DNA of 40,958 nt from Spirochaetales bacterium Spiro_07 (GTDB taxonomy: Bacteria; Spirochaetota; Spirochaetia; Treponematales; Treponemataceae). Position 1 is the stretch's first letter. Every line of letters begins with the position of its first letter. The position numbers and the translations under genes were made by a program. This document shows positions 7,728-16,395 of this stretch, one piece after another. The stretch is from positions 1 to 40,958 of the forward strand of contig LVBI01000035.1 in NCBI GenBank assembly GCA_001603145.1. Reading direction: 5' to 3'. The notes under the pieces were generated by a model that ran no database searches, was not told where the DNA came from, and saw only the letters and a list, made by a program, of their open reading frames with translations.

Positions 7728-8825
7728 GTGGAAACTTCAGAAAAGAAAGAAGAAATAGTATTTACTCCCGTTGCCATCGATGAGTTTTTTGAAGACGAAC
7801 AGTACGCTCAAAAAATCGATGAGTATAACACCAACATTATTATACTCACGCCGAAAGAGCGAAAGCTTGTCAACATGGTTTTTGACCGGCTTAGAACCAC
7901 CGCCCCGGAAGCGCTTGAAAACCTTGCCGCGCGAATAAGCGATCTTGAGCGCCTTACGGCCACAATCGCGCGCTTCCCTTCTTTGATGCAGCGGCAAGTC
8001 ATTGCCGGCCAGGAAGTGCGCACACAGGAATCGCTTATTCACGCGCTGCTCGACTTCCGCAACGGAGACAGAATGCTTCATCTGCCCACAAAAGCCATTC
8101 TCGGTAAAGGCTTCCTTGTGGCCAAATTCCACACATTCGTTGCAATTTCCAAGACGGCAAGAAACCAGCATTTTCCGCGCGTTGAGCTTGAGCAGCTGCG
8201 CTCGGCAACGCTTGCAATTATGTTCACGATTATGGCGGAAGACGTTTACCTTTCTCTGCTTGAAGACACTTCGATTTCGCTTGACATACGCGAACAGATT
8301 GCCACCTCGCTCATCATTCTTTGGGAACACCGAAGCGACCAGACTGTAGCTGACATTGCGCCGGTTCTTGAAGCAGTTTGGCTCGCCAGAGACAAGATTG
8401 TTCCAGCTTTCGGCACGATGGTCGGCACGAGCGAGCTTCTGCGCCTTACGATTGAGCTTGATGAGCAGTGGACTTCGTTCATCAAGAACAGGCTTGAAGA
8501 CCCCGATGTTTCAAAAGCTCTTGAGGAATTCCTCTTCGGGCTGTCTTTTGAGCAGATTAATCTTCTCAAAGAGAAAATCAAGGAACAGAAATATCTTTCA
8601 ATCAGCCGCGATGATGTTTATGCCCTTCTCGGCGAGCATATTCCGGTTGACATTGAATTTGACCCACGCAACTTCTACCTGCGCTATACAATCAGACGCG
8701 ACAACGCGCGCGCCAGAACCAGAATGAACAAGGAAGGCCCGCACAAGACGCTTGAAGACCATTTCGTTAAGTTCATTCTTGAACAAAACAAGGAAAAACA
8801 ACATAAAGACGCTTATGCAAGATAA
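7728..8825 (+). CDS. Conserved-looking cytoplasmic protein of unknown function
   Basis: A 365-aa soluble protein with no signal peptide or membrane segment. I do not recognise a known domain. It is rich in long amphipathic helices (for example L-E-N-L-A-A-R-I-S-D-L-E-R-L), is acidic in the N-terminal third and ends in a Lys/Arg-rich tail. The start is GTG at 7728 with no ribosome site; a -10-like TACAAT ends 8 nt before it, and the bases around the start (TTGAGTTGTGG) closely match those of the gene at 39036. The next gene, an XRE-cupin regulator, starts inside its last 11 bp, so the two are coupled. The regulator may therefore act on something connected to this protein, but that is inference. 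Confidence 0.8.
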   Translation: METSEKKEEIVFTPVAIDEFFEDEQYAQKIDEYNTNIIILTPKERKLVNMVFDRLRTTAPEALENLAARISDLERLTATIARFPSLMQRQVIAGQEVRTQESLIHALLDFRNGDRMLHLPTKAILGKGFLVAKFHTFVAISKTARNQHFPRVELEQLRSATLAIMFTIMAEDVYLSLLEDTSISLDIREQIATSLIILWEHRSDQTVADIAPVLEAVWLARDKIVPAFGTMVGTSELLRLTIELDEQWTSFIKNRLEDPDVSKALEEFLFGLSFEQINLLKEKIKEQKYLSISRDDVYALLGEHIPVDIEFDPRNFYLRYTIRRDNARARTRMNKEGPHKTLEDHFVKFILEQNKEKQHKDAYAR

Positions 8826-9402
8826 TGCACAAAATAAAAAACCGTTCCGCTTCGGCGAAAAACTAAGACAAGTACGCGAAAGAAAAGGCCTTACTCTGAA
8901 AGTTGTCGCGCAACAGGCCGGCGTGAGCGAAAGCCTCGTCTCGCAAATTGAACGCAATAAAGTTTCGCCTGCAATAGACACGCTGCTTGCGCTCGCCGAT
9001 GTGCTCGACATCAGCCTTGAATATCTTTTTGAAGAATACCGCCCTTCACGGCCGGTGCGCGTAATTACGGCCGGCAACAGGCGAAAGGTTGCCGAAGCTG
9101 ATATAACTTATGAAGAGATTACGCAGCCAGCCGAAAGCGACGGCCACCATGCGCTTGAGTCTTATATCATAACGATTCCGCCCAAGTCGCAGACACACCG
9201 CGGCTCTTATGGCCACCCCGGCAGAGAATTCGGCTATATAATGGAAGGCACGGCTACGCTTCAGTATGAAACTGCATCGTACACGCTTAACGAAGGCGAC
9301 AGCGTTTCTTTTGCGGCTTCGTCTCCGCATGTGCTGACAAACACAAGCGACAAAACCTTGCGCGCTTTGTGGGTTGTTACGCCGCCACAGAGATTTATCT
9401 GA
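8815..9402 (+). CDS. XRE-family regulator with C-terminal cupin
   Basis: A 195-aa transcription regulator. Residues about 13-66 form a helix-turn-helix of the XRE type (L-R-Q-V-R-E-R-K-G-L-T-L-K then V-S-E-S-L-V-S-Q-I-E-R). Residues about 115-190 form a small cupin barrel (G-R-E-F-G-Y-I-M-E-G-T-A and L-N-E-G-D-S-V-S-F), which binds a small ligand in relatives such as PuuR-like proteins. The longer frame opens with TTG at 8752, but ATG 8815 precedes the conserved region and overlaps the preceding gene by 11 bp, so I prefer it. The ligand is unknown. A hairpin cluster follows the stop immediately. Confidence 0.92.
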   Translation: MQDNAQNKKPFRFGEKLRQVRERKGLTLKVVAQQAGVSESLVSQIERNKVSPAIDTLLALADVLDISLEYLFEEYRPSRPVRVITAGNRRKVAEADITYEEITQPAESDGHHALESYIITIPPKSQTHRGSYGHPGREFGYIMEGTATLQYETASYTLNEGDSVSFAASSPHVLTNTSDKTLRALWVVTPPQRFI

Positions 9403-9511
9403 CACTTGAAAGTGACGCAACTTGACGCTTGTAAGCGTCGGAACTTTTTAGGGGAGACAAGAACCTCTACTCGTAAGCGGGTTCTTTTCTCCCCTAAAAC
9501 CCCTCTTTTTT
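9403..9511 (+). terminator. Hairpin cluster directly after the XRE-cupin stop
   Basis: CACTT-GA-AAGTG begins on the base after the stop codon, followed by GACGCTT-GT-AAGCGTC (9424-9439), then a long interrupted stem whose outer arms are TTTTAGGGGAG (9446-9456) and CTCCCCTAAAA (9489-9499), then a T-rich run at 9504-9511. The last hairpin plus T-run is a plausible terminator; the first two resemble the elements after asnA. Confidence 0.55.
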
Positions 9512-9909
9512 CCAGCAACGTTCAGGGGCTCTGCCCCTAAAAACCCCGGATTAACTAAGAATCGGAGTCATGTACAAAGGCTGCCGGTTTTTGCTTTTTG
9601 TACATGGCTATTGCTAGTTTTCGTTCTACGAAAACTAGCAGGGTTTGCCGAAGCTGCTTATTTTGTAGCTAAAGCCCAATCGCAAACCCGGTTTTCGCCG
9701 AATAATCTTCAACCATAGAATAAGCTGATGCGAAAAGAACTCTGCCCTTAGGAATCCCGTGTGCACAAATGAAATCGATTATTCTCCGCTTTTGGGGATT
9801 TATCTTAATCATAAGCTATGCTTCGCGGAAAAGATTCTCAAAAGTGTCTTTGTCGGGCGCGCTCGAAGCTTCGCTGCGAATGACCCGGCAATCTTAAAGG
9901 TAAGCTTGC
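9512..9909. other. Gene-free stretch with palindromic repeats
   Basis: No gene is visible. A perfect 13-bp stem (9612-9624 with 9628-9640, arms TGCTAGTTTTCGT and its complement) is flanked by CAGGGTTTGC, the complement of the GCAAACCCTG that flanks the hairpins at 27180-27290. Around 9840-9895 there is a copy of the CGAAGCTTCG / ATGACCCGGCAATCT type of repeat. Confidence 0.65.
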
Positions 9910-11175
9910 TTAAGGAATCGGAAGTATCGCTTTGATTATGTAAATATCGCTTATACAAGTGTCGTTATATTTTGTTCCAGGATATACTTCAAGAATTTCA
10001 ATTTCGATATTTTCTTTAGGACAGAACGCACCTGCTTTGCTCATTACTTTTGAATTGTTCTTTGCAAAAAAATCAGAATTAAGATTTAAGAGCTCACCTT
10101 CATCCAGAATATTTGACATATCAACCTGATGATACGGACGATCCGGAAAAGTCATTTCACCAAGTCTTGTTCCGTCTACATAAAGCGCAATCTTTTTAAC
10201 GCGGTTGTTTTCATAATAAGTTTTTTCAGATTTTCTAAAACCGTTCACAACTAAAAGCTGTGTAACCCAACCGCTATATTCAATTTTAATTTTTTCGTTT
10301 TTACCAAAATCAGGTTTTGATTCAACCCACACAGTTTTGCAATTCTCGTCCCTGAGATTATTTGCAGAATAAAAAGTTGAACCTTCACGCATTTCCGAAG
10401 TTGCAGTTACAATATAGCCTGTTCCATATTTTTCATACAGTTTTGCAAAATAATAATTCTTTATGTTGTATGAAATTTTCAGCTGTTTGTGCTTATTTAA
10501 ATCAAAGTTCTTAAAAGATTCTGTAACAGTTCTTTCTGCGCCCTTAAACGAAATATCAATGCCTTCAATTTTTGTAATTTTTCCGTTCCAACCTAAAATA
10601 TCTGATGCATCAATCGTTAAAGTAAAATCTTCTATAATGCCGTCACCAAAACTTAAAGCCGGATAAAGGTTGTAAAGAAAACTGTTTTCCTTATCAAAAT
10701 AACTTCTGTAATATGTGCCGTCATTTGCAGTCTCTACGCGATAACATATAGAAATATTTGTTTCTTTATTTGCTGAAAGTTTTACCTTTGAAAGTTCCCA
10801 CCAGGAAAAACTATTCTCTTCATCATAAATCACATCTTTATGAAGCTCTGAATCGACTTTTAAATCGTTGACAAAAATCTCATAATATTTCAGAGAATCA
10901 TAAGCTGAATCTGTGATATTAAAAGCAAAATCAATCTGCTTTTCAGCATTCGATTTGTTAAAGAGAACATAGTCACACGAAACGATTACACAATCGTCAA
11001 CAAAACGAAGAACTAGATTTTCTTTTTTAAGAATGATATCAGAATCATTTTTTAATGTGATTACAGAAGGGTTCGTGCCGCTTCCATTTACCCACCAATG
11101 GATTCCGCCGTTTGCAAATAAAGGTGCAGAAACCAATACAAGCAAACCTAAAATTGTTAACATTTTTCTTTTCAT
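9910..11175 (-). CDS. Exported protein with DUF4424-like and NADase-type glycan-binding-like domains
   Basis: A 421-aa protein with a signal peptide (M-K-R-K-M then a hydrophobic run ending A-P-L-F-A). The N-terminal part, about residues 25-250, begins with the pattern S-V-I-T-L-K-N-D-S-D-I-I-L followed by a beta-rich stretch, as in DUF4424-type exported proteins. The C-terminal part, about 260-420, matches the discoidin-like 'NADase-type glycan-binding' domain: S-A-N-N-L-R-D-E-N-C-K-T-V-W-V-E, V-V-N-G-F-R-K-S, Y-Y-E-N-N-R-V-K-K and E-V-Y-P-G-T-K-Y-N-D-T. These assignments are from memory of the families. ATG 11175 with GGAG 6 nt upstream is preferred over TTG 11187. Base composition is more AT-rich than the neighbours. 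Confidence 0.82.
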   Translation of the reverse strand: MKRKMLTILGLLVLVSAPLFANGGIHWWVNGSGTNPSVITLKNDSDIILKKENLVLRFVDDCVIVSCDYVLFNKSNAEKQIDFAFNITDSAYDSLKYYEIFVNDLKVDSELHKDVIYDEENSFSWWELSKVKLSANKETNISICYRVETANDGTYYRSYFDKENSFLYNLYPALSFGDGIIEDFTLTIDASDILGWNGKITKIEGIDISFKGAERTVTESFKNFDLNKHKQLKISYNIKNYYFAKLYEKYGTGYIVTATSEMREGSTFYSANNLRDENCKTVWVESKPDFGKNEKIKIEYSGWVTQLLVVNGFRKSEKTYYENNRVKKIALYVDGTRLGEMTFPDRPYHQVDMSNILDEGELLNLNSDFFAKNNSKVMSKAGAFCPKENIEIEILEVYPGTKYNDTCISDIYIIKAILPIP

Positions 11176-11221
11176 GTTTTTCTCCAAACTTTTGCGCCGG
11201 CCTGCGGGCTATGTACAATCT

Positions 11222-12850
11222 TTACAGGAACTTCTTGTACTTTTTTTCAAAGTCTTTAATGAGCTTATATTCGATTGAGTCTACAAGCGCGAGCCAAGAG
11301 GCTTCGATGATGTCGGTTGAAACGCCGACGGTTGTCCAGTCTTCTGTGCTGTCTGAGCTTTCGATTAAGACACGCACTTTTGAAGCGGTTGCGCTCTGCG
11401 AGTCTAAAACGCGAACCTTGTAGTCTGTCAGCCTTATTGCAGACACATTCGGGTAAAAGCGTTCAAGCGCCTTTCTTAGCGCGGTATCGAGCGCGTGCAC
11501 AGGGCCAGAACCTTCGCCGGCTGTTATCTCAATTTGGTTGTCAACTTCGATTTTTAGCTGCGCGAACGAACAGGCCGCACCGTTATACAAAGACTGCTCG
11601 CCCATCGTTTTGTAATAATGCAGTTTGAAGAACGGCTGGTATTTGCCGATTATCTTCCGCACCAAAAGCTCAAAACTGCCGTCTGCGCCCTCAAATTTGT
11701 AGCCGTCATGCTCAAGCTGCTTTACCTTGTTCACGATTTCCGTAACCACAGGTGAGCTTTTCGTTATGTCCGCATCAAATTTGCGGATTTTTTCGATTAT
11801 AAGCGAACGCCCGGCCACTTCGCTCATCAAGAAGACGCGCTCGTTGCCCACGCTTTCGGGCGGCACATGCTCATAAGAAGCCGGGTTTTTCGTTACCGCA
11901 TCGATATGCATTCCGGCTTTATGCGCAAATGCGTTCGTGCCGACATACGGCATGCCGTTGTCAAGGCTGATGTTCGCAATTTCTGCTATGCGGCGCACCG
12001 TCGGCGTAAGCTCGGCAATCTTGCCTTCGGGCAAGCACTTCATGCCGAATTTAAGCTCAAGGTCAGCAATCACGGTCGAAAGGTTCGCGTTGCCGGTGCG
12101 CTCGCCAAAACCGAGCAGCACGCCCTGAACCAGAGAAACGCCGCCTTCAACCGCCATGAGCGTGTTCGCCACGGCAAGGCCGCAATCGTTGTGCGTGTGT
12201 ATTCCAATCTGAATCTGCGGAAGTGAATTGCGGCGGCAAAAATCGCTGACAAAAGTCACAACTTCTTTTGTTATTGACAAAATTTCAAGCGGCATCGAAC
12301 CGCCCTTTGTGTCGCAAAGCGTAATCGAAGAAGCACCACCGTGCGCCGCCGCCTCAATCGTCTTGAGCGCATATTCTTTGTTGCCGTTCCAGCCTGCAAA
12401 AAAATGCTCCGCATCAAAATGCACTGTCCTTCCGGCGACTGCAAGAAACTGCACGGTTTCTTCTATCATCGCGAGATTGTCTTCAAGGCTTGTCTTCAGA
12501 ATGTCCGTAACCTGAAAATCCCAAGATTTGCCGAAAACCACAACGTTTTCAGTTTCTGCGGCAAGCAGGCTCTGAAGCTGCCTGTCTTCCTTCGGCTTCA
12601 TGTCCTTGCGCCGCGTTGAGCCAAACGCGGCAAGCTTTGAATGTTTAAGCTCAAGCTTCTGCGCCAACTGAAAAAACTCCAAGTCTTTCGGGTTTGAATC
12701 AGGGTTTCCGGCTTCTATAAGGTCTATGCCCAGCGCGTCGAGCGTCTGTACAATATGAATCTTGTCCTGCACCGAAAAACTGATACCCTCGCCTTGCGCG
12801 CCATCCCGAAGTGTAGAATCAAGCACTGTTATTTTCCGAGCTTCTGCCAT
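11222..12850 (-). CDS. cimA: Citramalate synthase
   Basis: Condenses pyruvate and acetyl-CoA to (R)-citramalate, the first step of the threonine-independent isoleucine route. It is 542 aa from the chosen start. The catalytic barrel begins V-L-D-S-T-L-R-D-G-A-Q (residues 7-17), where the family has D-T-T-L-R-D-G; the metal-binding H-T-H-N-D-C-G follows near 213, and the C-terminal half is the LeuA-type regulatory dimerisation domain. Length and motifs fit the long CimA group (TIGR00977) rather than 2-isopropylmalate synthase (G-Q versus G-E-Q after the first motif, and D-C-G-L-A-V-A-N). A GGAGG site 8 nt before ATG 12850 decides the start over 12883. It stands 46 bp upstream of the exported protein gene, but a functional link is not evident. 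Confidence 0.93.
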   Translation of the reverse strand: MAEARKITVLDSTLRDGAQGEGISFSVQDKIHIVQTLDALGIDLIEAGNPDSNPKDLEFFQLAQKLELKHSKLAAFGSTRRKDMKPKEDRQLQSLLAAETENVVVFGKSWDFQVTDILKTSLEDNLAMIEETVQFLAVAGRTVHFDAEHFFAGWNGNKEYALKTIEAAAHGGASSITLCDTKGGSMPLEILSITKEVVTFVSDFCRRNSLPQIQIGIHTHNDCGLAVANTLMAVEGGVSLVQGVLLGFGERTGNANLSTVIADLELKFGMKCLPEGKIAELTPTVRRIAEIANISLDNGMPYVGTNAFAHKAGMHIDAVTKNPASYEHVPPESVGNERVFLMSEVAGRSLIIEKIRKFDADITKSSPVVTEIVNKVKQLEHDGYKFEGADGSFELLVRKIIGKYQPFFKLHYYKTMGEQSLYNGAACSFAQLKIEVDNQIEITAGEGSGPVHALDTALRKALERFYPNVSAIRLTDYKVRVLDSQSATASKVRVLIESSDSTEDWTTVGVSTDIIEASWLALVDSIEYKLIKDFEKKYKKFL

Positions 12851-12915
12851 TGTACAAACCTCCGCTTTTGCACATTTCAGCATTTTTCAAACGGAATGTC
12901 AACGAAGAGCATTTA

Positions 12916-13413
12916 TCACGGTCTTGGTAAGAAATATACATGTTCATCGCCGCCACAAATCCTTGCATCTTTGTAATATAATACGAAGTTTCCGTATTCT
13001 TCGCTTCTTATTTTTACAGCGTTGTCCTTCAGATATTCATCATCTTCGTCAGGCATAATTCCATTTTCTTCATAATATTTTTCCACATAGTTTTTTGCTT
13101 CTAGAAGCTTTTGTTTGGTATGCTTCGTATCAATCTGGTCTACCATCATGCCAATGCACGCGGAAACAAGAAGTGGCAAAAAATACAAGGTGAAAATTTC
13201 AAAAGTATGATTACAAGCAGATTTTGTAATATAAACAATTGTAACTATTAAAGCCAGAATGAATATTGGAAACAAAATAAATATTCCAAGAGGGAAAATC
13301 ATTCCACCACAAAAAGAGAGCAAACAGCAAAAAATATTGATAAATAACAATACAAATTTAACTGCGCTTAAATTTCCATTCTTATCAACAATGAATAATA
13401 CACGTTTTTTCAT
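12916..13413 (-). CDS. Small membrane protein of unknown function
   Basis: A 165-aa protein with about three hydrophobic segments between residues 17 and 90, followed by a soluble, acidic C-terminal region (E-K-Y-Y-E-E-N-G-I-M-P-D-E-D-D). No family is recognised. The ATG at 13413 is preceded by AGAGAGGA; a longer frame from 13461 lacks support. The gene is more AT-rich than its neighbours, with codons such as ATA and AAA favoured, and may be a recent arrival. It lies between radC and cimA on the same strand. Confidence 0.75.
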   Translation of the reverse strand: MKKRVLFIVDKNGNLSAVKFVLLFINIFCCLLSFCGGMIFPLGIFILFPIFILALIVTIVYITKSACNHTFEIFTLYFLPLLVSACIGMMVDQIDTKHTKQKLLEAKNYVEKYYEENGIMPDEDDEYLKDNAVKIRSEEYGNFVLYYKDARICGGDEHVYFLPRP

Positions 13414-13470
13414 TTTTTCCTCTCTTGCTGAAAGTATAAACGCGCATGATGAATCTGACAAGCGCGCCTT

Positions 13471-14172
13471 TTAGATCAACTTTTCCGCCGAGAAGCTGAA
13501 GTAGCTTTCTTTGCCGATTATCAGATGATCAAGCAAGTTTATGCCGAGCAGGTCGGCGCACTCTTTTAGCCGTGCGGTTATCTCTATGTCGCTGTCAGAC
13601 GGCTCGGTTCTGCCCGACGGGTGATTGTGGCACAAAATTATGGCGGCGGCATGGTCTTTCAGCACGTTTACAAAAACTTCTCGCGGATGTATCAGCGAAC
13701 GGTTGAGCGAGCCGACGCTTATTTCCCTAATCTTGATGATTTCGTGCGCACCGTTCAGGCTTACGCAAAGAAAATGCTCGCGCGTTTCAAGCGTATAATG
13801 CTGCACCAGCGGAATCAAATCCTGTGGCTTTTTGATAATCGTGCCGCCCGGGCCGTAATTGCGCCGCCCAAGCTCAAGGCTTGCCATTATGGCGGCAGCC
13901 TTCCCCAGAGAAATGCCTTTTATGCATTTCAGCTCAAAAAAAAGCCATTCAGGGTCTGTGCGCGCAATGCAAGCAATTACGTCTTTGGCAATTGCCGCCA
14001 CGCTCCGGTCTTTTGTGCCGGAACCGAGAATCAGCATGACAAGCTCTTCGGTCGTTACATTCTCGATGCCCTCATTCCAAACTCTTTCGCGAATATCCAA
14101 TTTTTTATTCTCACAATCGTCAGACAAGTTACCGATATAAGAGAAGACAGCAGATTGGTCTAATGGAATCAT
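13471..14172 (-). CDS. radC: RadC family JAB-domain protein
   Basis: A 233-aa cytoplasmic protein. The N-terminal third is the helix-hairpin-helix-like region of the RadC/UPF0758 family (I-L-G-S-G-T-K-D-R-S-V). The C-terminal domain has the JAMM/MPN metalloprotease-like signature: E-x near the start, then L-C-H-N-H-P-S-G-R-T-E-P-S-D-S-D, with two histidines and the aspartate as metal ligands. Despite its name, the family's role in DNA repair is not established. ATG 14172 has AGGAGG 6 nt upstream, so the five extra residues from 14187 are unlikely. Confidence 0.95.
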   Translation of the reverse strand: MIPLDQSAVFSYIGNLSDDCENKKLDIRERVWNEGIENVTTEELVMLILGSGTKDRSVAAIAKDVIACIARTDPEWLFFELKCIKGISLGKAAAIMASLELGRRNYGPGGTIIKKPQDLIPLVQHYTLETREHFLCVSLNGAHEIIKIREISVGSLNRSLIHPREVFVNVLKDHAAAIILCHNHPSGRTEPSDSDIEITARLKECADLLGINLLDHLIIGKESYFSFSAEKLI

Positions 14173-14261
14173 TAAAACCTCCTGCATATATATAGAAAAA
14201 ATTTATCTTTTTCTGTCATTTTTTGGCAGAAATATTGTAAAACTTTTTAGAGGTCTCGTTC

Positions 14262-15455
14262 ATGAAATTACGAACAGTCGGAATGTTTGTGCTGATGGTT
14301 GCAGCTGTGCTCTTGCTTGGCAGCTGTAAGTCAACCAAAAAAGTTAAAACTGCTGAACCAGCCAACACTGAAAACGCAGAATCTGTTGAAACAGAAACTT
14401 TTACAGCCACAGAAGAAGCTTTTGAAGACACACCTGCACCAGCCACAGTAACTGGTGAAGATGATTATTATTACGATGATACAGAAGAAGTCTTTGTAGA
14501 CGTCAACGAAAACGACTATATGTATGTAGATGACGGCGAAGACTACACAGACGTTTATTCAGATTATGACAAATTTGACTCTGAATTTATTGAAACAGGC
14601 TACGATGATTCATTAATCAACAATGATTATTCTGACGACTACCCTGCTGAACCTTCAAGCACAGCACCAACAACAGTTGCAGCTATAACGACAACACCTG
14701 CAACTACGCAGCCTGTTGAAACACCGAAAGAGACAGAACCGGCTCAAAGCACCACAAAGCCTGCGGAAACCACACCAAAAGCGGCTGACACGGCTGTTGC
14801 TTCAACAACTCCGGCAAGCAGCTCAACTGGCAAAAAAGGCTCTGTTTCAAGCGGCTCGTTCTACATTGACTACAACAGCCCCGAATACAGCGATTACAGC
14901 GGCTATGATTACGGCGATAAGTCTTATAACGAAACATTGCAGAAATTCGGCCCGGCTTCGTTCCCTTCAGACAAGCTGATGGCGAAAGGCCGCAAGAGTG
15001 CAAAGCAGCTTTACAATTACTTTGCGTCGAAAAACCCGAACGGCGACTTGCAGCGCGCCTGGATTTTGGCACAGCTTTATATTGAAGAATGTGCTTATGA
15101 AGGCGTAAACTCTGACCTTGCTTTTGTTCAGATGTGCCACGAAACCGGATTCTTGCGTTTCGGCAACCTAGTTACGCCAGACATGAACAACTTCTGCGGT
15201 CTCGGCTCTGTTTCAAAGGCAAACCCTGGTCACCGCTTTGCAACAGACCGCGAAGGCGTGCGCGCCCATGTTCAGCACCTTCAGGCTTATGGCTCAACAA
15301 AATCGCTCAACGGCACTTTGATTGACCCGCGCTATAAGTACGTTAAGCCGAGAGGCAAGGCAAAGACTTTGGCAGGCTTGACCGGCACTTGGGCAGCAGA
15401 CCCCAACTATGACCGCAAAATCTATTCGTTCATGAAGGAACTTGCACACTTCTAA
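14262..15455 (+). CDS. Lipoprotein with C-terminal glucosaminidase domain
   Basis: A 397-aa lipoprotein with lipobox L-L-G-S-C (Cys22). Residues 30-130 are extremely acidic (Asp, Glu and Tyr rich), residues 140-200 are a Thr/Pro/Ala linker, and residues about 230-397 are a glucosaminidase domain of the mannosyl-glycoprotein endo-N-acetylglucosaminidase family (PF01832). Q-M-C-H-E-T-G-F-L-R-F-G-N carries the catalytic glutamate and N-N-F-C-G-L-G is typical. It probably cuts the glycan chain of peptidoglycan, working at a distance from its lipid anchor by means of the linker. A ribosome site AGAGG lies 8 nt before the ATG. A strong terminator follows. Confidence 0.92.
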   Translation: MKLRTVGMFVLMVAAVLLLGSCKSTKKVKTAEPANTENAESVETETFTATEEAFEDTPAPATVTGEDDYYYDDTEEVFVDVNENDYMYVDDGEDYTDVYSDYDKFDSEFIETGYDDSLINNDYSDDYPAEPSSTAPTTVAAITTTPATTQPVETPKETEPAQSTTKPAETTPKAADTAVASTTPASSSTGKKGSVSSGSFYIDYNSPEYSDYSGYDYGDKSYNETLQKFGPASFPSDKLMAKGRKSAKQLYNYFASKNPNGDLQRAWILAQLYIEECAYEGVNSDLAFVQMCHETGFLRFGNLVTPDMNNFCGLGSVSKANPGHRFATDREGVRAHVQHLQAYGSTKSLNGTLIDPRYKYVKPRGKAKTLAGLTGTWAADPNYDRKIYSFMKELAHF

Positions 15456-15480
15456 CAGCTTAGTTTAGGCTGAAAAACAA

Positions 15481-15531
15481 AAAGCCCGATGCCAGACATG
15501 CTTCAACATGAAAGGCACCGGGCTTTTTTTT
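15481..15531. terminator. Strong terminator, probably bidirectional
   Basis: AAAGCCCGATGCC (15481-15493) pairs with GGCACCGGGCTTT (15514-15526) with one mismatch and is followed by a T-run. A-rich sequence on the other side allows it to end pyrH (minus strand, ending at 15546) as well. Confidence 0.9.
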
Positions 15532-15545
15532 ATGCACAGATTGAA

Positions 15546-16238
15546 TCAGCAGATTGTTGTGCCGACAAACGGCTTGTCGTCTAAGATGTTGCGGATATTC
15601 TCGATATTCTTGCCGCCGGCACAGATTACCGAAAGACCGGCTGCTTCTGCCTTTTTGCTTGCAATTGGGTCAAACGGGCAGTTTTTACCCGGCACCCATT
15701 CATCGCCGACCATCTTTCTAAAGTCTGCCCAGCTTATCTTGTCGAGCGGCTTTGCATCAGGATTTTTCTTCGGGTCGTCTGTATAGACTTTTTCGATGTT
15801 CGAAAGGTTCACCACAACCTTTGCGCCGAAACGCTCGGCAAGATAAACAGCGTCTGTGTCTGTCGAAAAGCCGGGCTTCCAGCCGGCGGCAACAAGCACA
15901 CGCCCTGCAAAGTCGTTGCACTGCGTCGGGTCATAAACCACAGGGTCTTTGCACAAATCTGAAAAAATTGCACGCAAAAGCTGCGCGTTAAGGCGGGTCG
16001 CCATAATGCCAATCCAGTCAGCTTCGGCAGCATCAGACTGCACGCCGCCTTCGTTTACGGCTTTGTACGCATTCTGATAAGCGCGAGCAGGGCCGCCGCC
16101 ACCGACAACAAGAATCAGTTTATGCGAAGAATCTTCTTTAAGCCATTCCCTTACAAGAGAAGCGAATTCCTTCAAGAATTCAGAATCTGGTTTGTCCGGT
16201 GCGACAATCGAACCGCCAACAGATAATACTTTTACCAT
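15546..16238 (-). CDS. pyrH: UMP kinase, archaeal-type
   Basis: Phosphorylates UMP to UDP in pyrimidine nucleotide synthesis. The 230-aa length and the opening V-L-S-V-G-G-S-I-V-A-P with V-V-G-G-G-G-P-A-R near residue 45 fit the amino-acid-kinase fold of the 'archaeal' PyrH subfamily, which spirochaetes also carry, rather than the usual ~240-aa bacterial form. The end, with G-G-K-N-I-E-N-I and K-P-F-V-G-T, fits too. AAGGAG lies 6 nt before the ATG. It converges with the glucosaminidase lipoprotein gene and shares its terminator. Confidence 0.95.
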   Translation of the reverse strand: MVKVLSVGGSIVAPDKPDSEFLKEFASLVREWLKEDSSHKLILVVGGGGPARAYQNAYKAVNEGGVQSDAAEADWIGIMATRLNAQLLRAIFSDLCKDPVVYDPTQCNDFAGRVLVAAGWKPGFSTDTDAVYLAERFGAKVVVNLSNIEKVYTDDPKKNPDAKPLDKISWADFRKMVGDEWVPGKNCPFDPIASKKAEAAGLSVICAGGKNIENIRNILDDKPFVGTTIC

Positions 16239-16259
16239 AGCAACTCCTTATAGATTTTG

Positions 16260-16375
16260 TCATTGTCGGGCTTTGCCCATATGTGCCATTGCCGTGCCAT
16301 CCGCAACAAAGTTTCGAGCAACCCCGGCAATCTCAAGTCTTGTCAAGCTGAACTTGTTTCAGCATCTACGCTTTC
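16260..16375. repeat. Degenerate intergenic palindromic repeat
   Basis: The 157-bp gap between pyrH and the next gene contains the strings GCCATTGCCGTG, CCCGGCAATCT and GCTGAACTTGTTTCAGCATCTACGC, the last being shared with the elements at 29415 and 36790. It appears to be a rearranged copy of the fold-back family. Confidence 0.6.
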
Positions 16376-16395
16376 ATAAAGCCAATCTGCCAAAA

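Noticed and set aside
7737..8330. 197-codon minus-strand open frame
   Set aside because: Complete overlap with the unknown protein at 7728-8825, which has better codon use and is coupled to the next gene; the antisense translation is rich in Arg and Cys and has no start signal.
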